Origin: JACKFB01 sp041389525
GTDB taxonomy: Bacteria > Myxococcota_A > UBA9042 > PHBI01 > JACKFB01
Direction: 5' to 3'
Length of the DNA: 64,000 bases
Assembly: GCA_041389525.1 (NCBI GenBank)
Contig: JAWKRR010000027.1
Location: forward strand, 29,941-93,940
Shown here: positions 58,682-64,000 of the stretch, in pieces
How the letters are laid out: each line of letters starts with the position of its first letter
Position numbering within the stretch: position 1 is the first letter of the stretch
Program-made: the position numbers and the translations under genes
Notes under the pieces: generated by a model
What the model was told of the DNA's origin: nothing
The model's input: the letters and a program-made list of their open reading frames with translations, nothing else
Database searches by the model: none

Positions 58682-60391
58682 ATGAGCGAGCAGACCAGCG
58701 AAGAGGTCGTACAAGAAATCGTCCAGAGCTTGGCCGCCGCTCATGCCCAGAAAGTTCGCGGGTTCGTAGCGCTGCGCTGCACCGGACCGCGCGAGGTCGA
58801 CCACGCGCGCGAGACCTTGCTGCGCACCAGCGCGCCGTTCCCGTGGAAATCCCTGCCCGCCGCCGAGATCGATCCGCCGGACCTCCTCGGCTACGTGATG
58901 CACGCCAGCACGCCGCGCGGCCCGTGCTTTCTCGCTTACGGGCTGCCCCGGGGGCGCGACGGCGCGGTCCTGGAGCGCTTCATCGAACTGATCAGCGTCG
59001 CCGGCCGCAAGTACGTGATGGCGCCCTATCTGATGGTGCTGCTGCTGACGATCGACGAGATCAAGGACCTCAGCCGCGGCGCGCCGCAGTTCTGGCGCAG
59101 CCGCGACAAGTTCATCGGGTGGCCCATACAAGACGTCGCCTCGCGCTTCGTCCCCGCCACTTCGGGCGCCTCGCCGGCCTCGCGCGGCGGCGGCGTAGCG
59201 GCTCCGGGCGGCGGCGTGCGCTCGCTGCAGGCCGCGATCGAGCGCGCGAGCGGCGGCGTCGAGTCGATCTTCGGCAACATCCAGATCAACGACTACGAGA
59301 TCGCCGGCGACACCTACGGCCTCGCCCCCTGGGCCGGCGCGCCCTTCATGGAAGGCGACGAGGTCCCGCCCTACATCGCCTCGGCCGCGCCGCCGGCGGG
59401 GCGCCGTTGGGGAAAGACCCTGGCCGCGGGCGACGACGAGGGCGCGGAGATCATCGACGCGTGCCGATTGATGCTCGACCAGCGCAAGACCGAGCACGCG
59501 CGCCAAGAGCTGGCCCGCGCCGCAAAGCGCTTTCGCGGCATGCACAACGGCCCGGCCACCGCCGAGTGCTACGTGCTGCTCGGCTCCGCCAGCGAGATGC
59601 GCTTCGACCACAGCGTGGCCCTCGAGTGGTACGAGCAGGCGCTGGCGGTCTTCGAGCACATCGGCGACGACCCCGGCGTGTCCGACGCCCTCAACATGAT
59701 CGGCCGCCTCCGCTTCGTGCACGGCGACCTCGACGGCGCCTTCAGCTTCTTCGACCGCGCCATGCGCCACGACGAGGAGGCGGGCGACGACCTCCGCCTC
59801 GCCTCGGGCTATCGCCGCATCGGCATCATCCTCGAAGAGCGCAACGAGCTGCGTGAGGCCCTGCTGCTGTACGAGCGCGCCGCCGAGATCGAGAAGCGCA
59901 ACAACGACCGCTTCGCCCTCAGCCGCAGCTTGCACCACCAAGCCCGCCTGCATCAGCGCAAGGAGATGTACGACCAGGCGCGCGACCTGCTGGCCGCCAG
60001 CCTCTCGATCAAAGAGGAGCTCGCTGATCTTTCGGGGCTCGCCGCCGGCTACCACGAGCTCGGCAACCTGGACCTGCGGCAAGGCGACCACGGCTCGGCC
60101 CACACCTCCTACACCAAGGCCCTCGAGATCGAGCAGCAGCTAGGCGACGTCCCGGGAATCGCGGTCACCCAAGCCCAGCTCGGCCTCGTCTATCGCGCGC
60201 AGCTCGACTACCCCGCCTCGGTCCGCGCCCTCTGCATCGCCCGCGAGCTCTTCTATCGCCTGCAGTCGCCTTACGTAGCCCCCATGGAGACCACCCTCGA
60301 CGGCCTCCGCCCCCTGGTCGACACCCGCGACTTTGAGCGGCTTCAAAGCGAGGCCCGCAATTACGTCAGCGACCTAGTCATCGCCGGCTGA
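58682..60391 (+). CDS. TPR protein with an N-terminal STAND-like module lacking a P-loop
   Basis: A 569-residue cytoplasmic protein. Residues about 20-145 resemble the ATPase region of STAND proteins that carry TPR or WD40 sensors: CFLAYGLPRGRDG, then a helix, PYLMVLLLTIDEIKDLSR and GAPQFWRSRD, which recall the APDFWxxR motif of that class. No Walker A motif is present, so ATP binding is doubtful. A low-complexity linker (about 155-185) follows, then from about 255 to the end at least seven TPR hairpins (SVALEWYEQALAVFEHIGDD; DLDGAFSFFDRAMRHDEEAG). The ATG at 58682 follows GGGAG. Divergent from the TPR-lipoprotein/MoxR/CoxE unit. Confidence 0.8.
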   Translation: MSEQTSEEVVQEIVQSLAAAHAQKVRGFVALRCTGPREVDHARETLLRTSAPFPWKSLPAAEIDPPDLLGYVMHASTPRGPCFLAYGLPRGRDGAVLERFIELISVAGRKYVMAPYLMVLLLTIDEIKDLSRGAPQFWRSRDKFIGWPIQDVASRFVPATSGASPASRGGGVAAPGGGVRSLQAAIERASGGVESIFGNIQINDYEIAGDTYGLAPWAGAPFMEGDEVPPYIASAAPPAGRRWGKTLAAGDDEGAEIIDACRLMLDQRKTEHARQELARAAKRFRGMHNGPATAECYVLLGSASEMRFDHSVALEWYEQALAVFEHIGDDPGVSDALNMIGRLRFVHGDLDGAFSFFDRAMRHDEEAGDDLRLASGYRRIGIILEERNELREALLLYERAAEIEKRNNDRFALSRSLHHQARLHQRKEMYDQARDLLAASLSIKEELADLSGLAAGYHELGNLDLRQGDHGSAHTSYTKALEIEQQLGDVPGIAVTQAQLGLVYRAQLDYPASVRALCIARELFYRLQSPYVAPMETTLDGLRPLVDTRDFERLQSEARNYVSDLVIAG

Positions 60392-60395
60392 CGAA

Positions 60396-60581
60396 GGAGG
60401 GGGCGCACGCCGATGCGGGCCCGTCCGCGTCGTCGCCCCCTTGGGCGCGGACCTCGACGTAGCGGACTTCGACTCGGTCCGGCCGCTGCGGGGCCTCCTA
60501 GCGGACGAACCCACCTCGGCGCGCACCCCGACGGTTGGCAGGGGTTTGGGCGTTTCGTGTCCTGGCGCGTGCGCCCCCTCC
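60396..60581. repeat. 15-base inverted repeat between convergent genes
   Basis: GGAGGGGGCGCACGC (60396-60410) and GCGTGCGCCCCCTCC (60567-60581) are exact inverted copies 156 bases apart. Between them GTCCGCG and CGCGGAC form a smaller pair. The region has no gene. It may be a two-way transcription stop. Confidence 0.5.
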
Positions 60582-60588
60582 ACCCCCC

Positions 60589-61953
60589 TCAGGGGCAGAT
60601 GTTGCCTAGTTCGATGTCGTCTAGGTACACGCCCTGACCGCCATTATTGACTGCGTCGATGGAGTCGAAGTTGAACTGCACTCGCACCTCTTGGCCTTGC
60701 ACCGCCTGAGGTAGCGCCAGCGAGACGTCGTTCCAGACGCCGTACTGCTCCGGCGCCAGCTTGCTCTTGTTCCAGACCTCGAACGCGCTGTTGCCGACCA
60801 GCAAGCGCACGTTGAGGTCGTCTCGCGTCGGGGCGGCCTCGATGTCCAGCCACACTCGGAAGCGCAGGGTCGGCCAGGCGTTGCCTTGGGGGACCTCGAT
60901 CGTTCGCAGCTGCGCGGTGCCGAAGGTGCGCTCGCCCGTGTCGTAGCTGCCGGTCTCGGGGTCGCCGAAGTGCAGCGCCCACGGCTCGCTCGTCGAGAAG
61001 CCCTCGAGCCGCTGCCAGCGCGAGGGGCTGCCGTCGTCGAAGACCATCGGGTCCTCCCCGGAGAAGTCCTCGACCAGCCACGCGGTGGTCTTGCAGCACG
61101 ACGGATCGCCGGTCGGCACGTGCGCGCAGGTCCCGTCCTTGCACGTGTCGAGGGTGCAGACGCTGCCGTTCTGGCAGTCGGCGTCGACGGTGCAGCACTC
61201 GGGGTTACCGGTGTCGGAGTAGAGGCACTGGAAGCTGCTGCAGCTCACCGATTGGCACGCCACCGACGGGCACTCCGCGGCGTTGAGGCAGCAGCCGGGG
61301 GCGGGCAGGGGCGTGTGCTGGCAGATGCCGAAGGGCCCCAGGAGCAGGCACGCGTCGCCCGTGCAGGCGTTGCCGTCGTCGCAGTCGGTCGTCTCCAGGC
61401 AGCAGCCGGGGACGCGGACGTGGCGGCAGGTGCCGGCCTCGCACGAGTCGACCGAGCAAGGATCCAGATCGTCGCACTGGGCGGTGGTCTCGCAGCCCGG
61501 CGGTCCGATGTCGGCGTCCACCTCGGTGTCCGGCTCGGAGTCCGGCACCGCGTCGAGCTCCGCCTCGGTCTCGGTGAGGAGGTCGGGCTGGATCTCGGGC
61601 GTTAGCTCGGAGTCGCCGTCGGGCGTGGTCTCCGGCGCCACCTCGGCCTCGATCTCGGGCGTCACCTCGGCGTCGAGCGCGTCCGCCGTCTCGAGGTCGC
61701 CCACGATCTGCGAGTCGGCGTCCGTCTCGGGCGCCGCGTCCCCATCGACCTCCGCCGCGCCGTCGCCGCCGGGGTCCGTCTCCGCGTCGAGCGCCGTCTC
61801 GGCGTCGAGGTCGGCGCCGTCGTCGGGCCGCGCGTCGGCCAAGCCGTCCGCCGTGGCGTCCTCAATAGGAGGCAAAACCCCGCTGATCGCGGAGTCCACG
61901 CAGGCCCCGAGGCCGAGCGCGCAGATCAGCATGGTGATGCGAGAAGGGGACAT
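60589..61953 (-). CDS. Cys-rich lipoprotein with CDDGNACT-type cassettes and a beta-sandwich domain
   Basis: A 454-residue predicted lipoprotein; signal MSPSRITMLICALGLGAC (lipidated Cys 18). About 125 residues of Asp/Glu/Ala/Thr-rich stalk follow (repeating DLDAET-like words). Then four Cys cassettes (CDDLDPCSVDSCEAGTC; CDDGNACTGDAC; CQNGSVCTLDTC), each closed by CC, and a final 150-residue domain (WLVEDFSGEDPMVFDDGS to the end) like a carbohydrate-binding or MAM-type jelly roll. Same build as 2746-5364. Ligand unknown. It converges with the STAND-like gene. Confidence 0.85.
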   Translation of the reverse strand: MSPSRITMLICALGLGACVDSAISGVLPPIEDATADGLADARPDDGADLDAETALDAETDPGGDGAAEVDGDAAPETDADSQIVGDLETADALDAEVTPEIEAEVAPETTPDGDSELTPEIQPDLLTETEAELDAVPDSEPDTEVDADIGPPGCETTAQCDDLDPCSVDSCEAGTCRHVRVPGCCLETTDCDDGNACTGDACLLLGPFGICQHTPLPAPGCCLNAAECPSVACQSVSCSSFQCLYSDTGNPECCTVDADCQNGSVCTLDTCKDGTCAHVPTGDPSCCKTTAWLVEDFSGEDPMVFDDGSPSRWQRLEGFSTSEPWALHFGDPETGSYDTGERTFGTAQLRTIEVPQGNAWPTLRFRVWLDIEAAPTRDDLNVRLLVGNSAFEVWNKSKLAPEQYGVWNDVSLALPQAVQGQEVRVQFNFDSIDAVNNGGQGVYLDDIELGNICP

Positions 61954-62053
61954 CGTGGGGGACTACGGTCGCGACGCGCCGTCGCTGTAGCCCCTATTGC
62001 GAGTCTCTGCACACCCTTCGTACCGAGTGCGCCGGCGTGCTACTGCTTCGTCC

Positions 62054-62782
62054 ATGACGACACCGACTTCGCCCGAAACCTCCTCCGTAGTCCTCATCAC
62101 CGGCGCCAACCGCGGGCTCGGCCGCGCCATGGCCCGCGCCTTCGCGGAGGCCGGCCGCGCGCTGGTCCTCCACGCCCGCACCGAGGCCGACGCGAGCGCG
62201 GTCGCCGAGGAGGCCCGTGCCCTCGGGAGCCCAGGCGTCGCCACGGCGTTCGGCGATCTCCGCGAGCCCGATCTCGGGCGGCGCCTCGTCGCCGCGGCCG
62301 CCCCCCTCGGCGGCGTCGGCACCCTCATCCTCAACGCCGGCATGCTCGGGCCCATGCAGCCGCTGCTCGAGACACCGCCCGAGATCTTCTCCGAGGTCAT
62401 GGCCGTCAACGTCGACGCCCAGCACGCGCTGGCCCGCGCCATCGTCGTAGGAATGCTCGACCGCCCGCGGAGCGTTGTGCTCTGGCTGTCCAGCGGTCTG
62501 GGCCGCTTCGGCCTCGCCAACTACGGCGCCTACTGCGCCTCCAAACACGCGGTCGAGGGTCTGGCCAAGGTCCTGCACGCCGACTACGCCGCCCGCGGCA
62601 TCATCAGCGTCGCCATCGCTCCCGGAATGGTCACCACAGACATGCTGCACGCCGCCATCGGCCCCGACGCCGCCCACCACACGCCTCCCGAGGTCGCCGC
62701 CGCGGCCTTCGTCCGCTTCGAGTCGGAGCTGACCCCGGAGCACGGCGGCGCCTCCCTCGACATCACCCCCTGGCTCGCGTGA
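62054..62782 (+). CDS. short-chain dehydrogenase/reductase
   Basis: A 242-residue classical SDR. TGANRGLG (cofactor), NAGMLGP, the catalytic Ser in WLSSGLG and YCASK (Tyr and Lys) are all intact, and IAPGMVTTDM follows as usual. It oxidises or reduces an alcohol/ketone with NAD(P); the substrate is unknown. The ATG at 62054 (MTTPTSPETSS) is preferred to an in-frame start at 61997; TACTGC lies seven bases before it. The next gene begins within 30 bases of its stop. Confidence 0.88.
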   Translation: MTTPTSPETSSVVLITGANRGLGRAMARAFAEAGRALVLHARTEADASAVAEEARALGSPGVATAFGDLREPDLGRRLVAAAAPLGGVGTLILNAGMLGPMQPLLETPPEIFSEVMAVNVDAQHALARAIVVGMLDRPRSVVLWLSSGLGRFGLANYGAYCASKHAVEGLAKVLHADYAARGIISVAIAPGMVTTDMLHAAIGPDAAHHTPPEVAAAAFVRFESELTPEHGGASLDITPWLA

Positions 62783-62808
62783 GCCGGACCACCACCCCAG
62801 GAGCCCCG

Positions 62809-64000
62809 TTGCCCGTCTCGCGCGCCCTCGCCGTGGTCCTCGCCGTCGCCTCTGCCGCGGTCTTCCCCGTGGCCTGCGACACCCCCGTGGTCGACACCGC
62901 CGACGTCGTGCAGATCGCGGACACATCCCCCGATCAGGCCGACACCGCCGACACATCCGACGCCTCCGGCCTCATCGCCTGCGACCCGAAATTCGGCGCG
63001 TTGGCGTGTCTGGGCGACCAGCGCTGCGAGGCCGCGTCGCAGGTCTGCGTCGACTGCGTCTTCGAGCAGGTCCGCTGCGCCGCCGACGGCACCCGCGAGC
63101 GCTGCCCCAAGCCCGTCGTCGCTGGCGTCGGCAACCTCACCGGCGGCTTCTGGGTCCCCGATCCCTGCCCGGCGCTGACCACCTGCAACGCCCTCAGCGC
63201 CACCTGCGAGGCGCCCATCTGCAAGCCCCTGGTCCAGAGCTGTAACGGCGCGGTCCACACGCGGGTCTGCAACGAGGCGGGGACCGGCTACGTCGGCGAG
63301 GTGCCTTGCAGCTCGGGGAAGGCCTGCTACGAGGGCGAGTGCCAGCCCGTGCGACAGAACGTGCTCGTCATCTTCGACACGTCCAGCTCCATGCACGCGC
63401 CGCTGGTCCCCGCGAGCTTCCCCAAGGAGTGCGAGAGCAGCGCCATCAACTGCCTGTCGGATTTCCCTACCTGCGACGGCCCGCCCGGTGAGCCGCGCAC
63501 CCTCTTCTCCCTGTCCAAGCGCGCCTTCGCGGAGGTGCTCGCGGAGTCCCAGGGCATCGGCGTGCAGTACGCGCTGCAGCGATTTCCGCAGATCGAGGAC
63601 ACGCGCTACGCCGTCTCCGCGTCCCTGTGCCATCACGGCTGGTATCAGCACGTCGGGACCATGAGCGGCGACGATCAAGCCCACGACACCACGGAGGGGA
63701 CCTGGTTCTCCGACAACCTCAGCGAGGTGCTCTTCGTCCCCTTCCCGCGGCGGGCCTCCATCAGCAACGCCTCGCAGCTTCAGGACTGGCTCGACTTTAG
63801 CGAGACCATCTCGCCGGTCCCAGAGCCGGGTTCGGCGCCCTGCACCCAGGGCACCGACTGCGGCGTGAACTACTGCATCTCCGTCGATGGCCAGGACCGC
63901 TGCGTCATCCACGAGAACCCCGAGCTGCGCGCGGCCGGCCAGACGCCGTTGGGCAAGAGCCTCTTCTACGCGGGCGAGTATTTCCGGCGCTTCGTGCTGG
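62809..64000 (+). CDS. VWA-domain lipoprotein, C-terminus beyond the window
   Basis: The frame runs off the window after 397 codons. The TTG at 62809 has AGGAG five bases upstream; a GTG at 62779 that overlaps the SDR stop is an alternative. Signal peptide with lipobox VFPVAC (Cys 23), a short Asp/Thr-rich stalk, a Cys-rich part (about 55-180, loops such as CLGDQRCEAASQVC), then a von Willebrand A domain beginning NVLVIFDTSSSMHAP with the metal site Asp190-x-Ser-x-Ser194. A Cys-containing insert (CESSAINCLSDFPTC) is in its first loop. VWA lipoproteins bind proteins at the surface. Partner unknown. Confidence 0.85.
   Translation, partial: MPVSRALAVVLAVASAAVFPVACDTPVVDTADVVQIADTSPDQADTADTSDASGLIACDPKFGALACLGDQRCEAASQVCVDCVFEQVRCAADGTRERCPKPVVAGVGNLTGGFWVPDPCPALTTCNALSATCEAPICKPLVQSCNGAVHTRVCNEAGTGYVGEVPCSSGKACYEGECQPVRQNVLVIFDTSSSMHAPLVPASFPKECESSAINCLSDFPTCDGPPGEPRTLFSLSKRAFAEVLAESQGIGVQYALQRFPQIEDTRYAVSASLCHHGWYQHVGTMSGDDQAHDTTEGTWFSDNLSEVLFVPFPRRASISNASQLQDWLDFSETISPVPEPGSAPCTQGTDCGVNYCISVDGQDRCVIHENPELRAAGQTPLGKSLFYAGEYFRRFVL

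Overview
The window is one high-GC (roughly 70 %) stretch of bacterial chromosome with 41 protein genes that I can support, no rRNA, tRNA, CRISPR array or prophage that I can see, and one transposase-like gene. The gene stock points to the Myxococcota/Bradymonadota group (former Deltaproteobacteria): Asp/Ala/Gly-rich lipoproteins with Cys-rich CDDGDPCT-type cassettes, an IgGFc-binding-like lipoprotein, a VWA lipoprotein, a zinc-ribbon Ser/Thr kinase with a transmembrane segment, and MoxR/CoxE genes. This placement is inference from gene families, not a phylogeny.

Layout. 1-2603: a partial DUF2325-like gene and a coiled-coil protein. 2746-8604: three secreted lipoproteins. 8684-14286: a flavin amine oxidase, two extended SDR epimerases and a glutamine-dependent asparagine synthetase. 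14631-15551: a REP-associated-type tyrosine transposase. 15829-18141: a CNT nucleoside transporter and a SAM hydrolase. 18151-25987: an alpha/beta-hydrolase lipoprotein, a membrane protein with PqqD-like, degenerate M50-like and cyclic-nucleotide-binding regions, and a large amidohydrolase lipoprotein whose signal peptide is cut off by one extra base. 26007-29461: kinase, Maf and an MgtE-N-like protein. 29782-33212: a three-thioredoxin lipoprotein overlapping thiI. 33435-37130: biotin carboxylase, biotin carrier and methylmalonyl-CoA mutase large subunit in one tight operon. 37639-44287: cstA, an enlarged tatC, tatA and a class A penicillin-binding protein. 44371-49542: an SDR, a PlsB-like acyltransferase and an MlaC-like protein. 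49491-55009: an L,D-transpeptidase fused to thioredoxin, a quinone oxidoreductase and DsbD. 55103-60391: CoxE-like VWA, MoxR and two TPR proteins. 60589-64000: two more lipoproteins around an SDR.

How it fits together. Envelope work dominates: protein export (Tat), thiol redox (DsbD, three-domain DsbA-like lipoprotein, thioredoxin joined to a peptidoglycan cross-linking enzyme), wall synthesis, phospholipid synthesis and transport, and Cys-rich surface lipoproteins that would need that redox machinery. Metabolic genes suggest propionyl-CoA use and adenosine/SAM turnover.

The most noteworthy signals are several unusual domain fusions (TatC with a 325-residue tail, L,D-transpeptidase-thioredoxin, PlsB with two HX4D motifs, three thioredoxin folds in one lipoprotein), an inverted CCACGGAG-type repeat family placed between convergent genes, a single-base insertion in a 12-base repeat, and a recurring -10-like box 6-8 bases before start codons that suggests leaderless transcripts.
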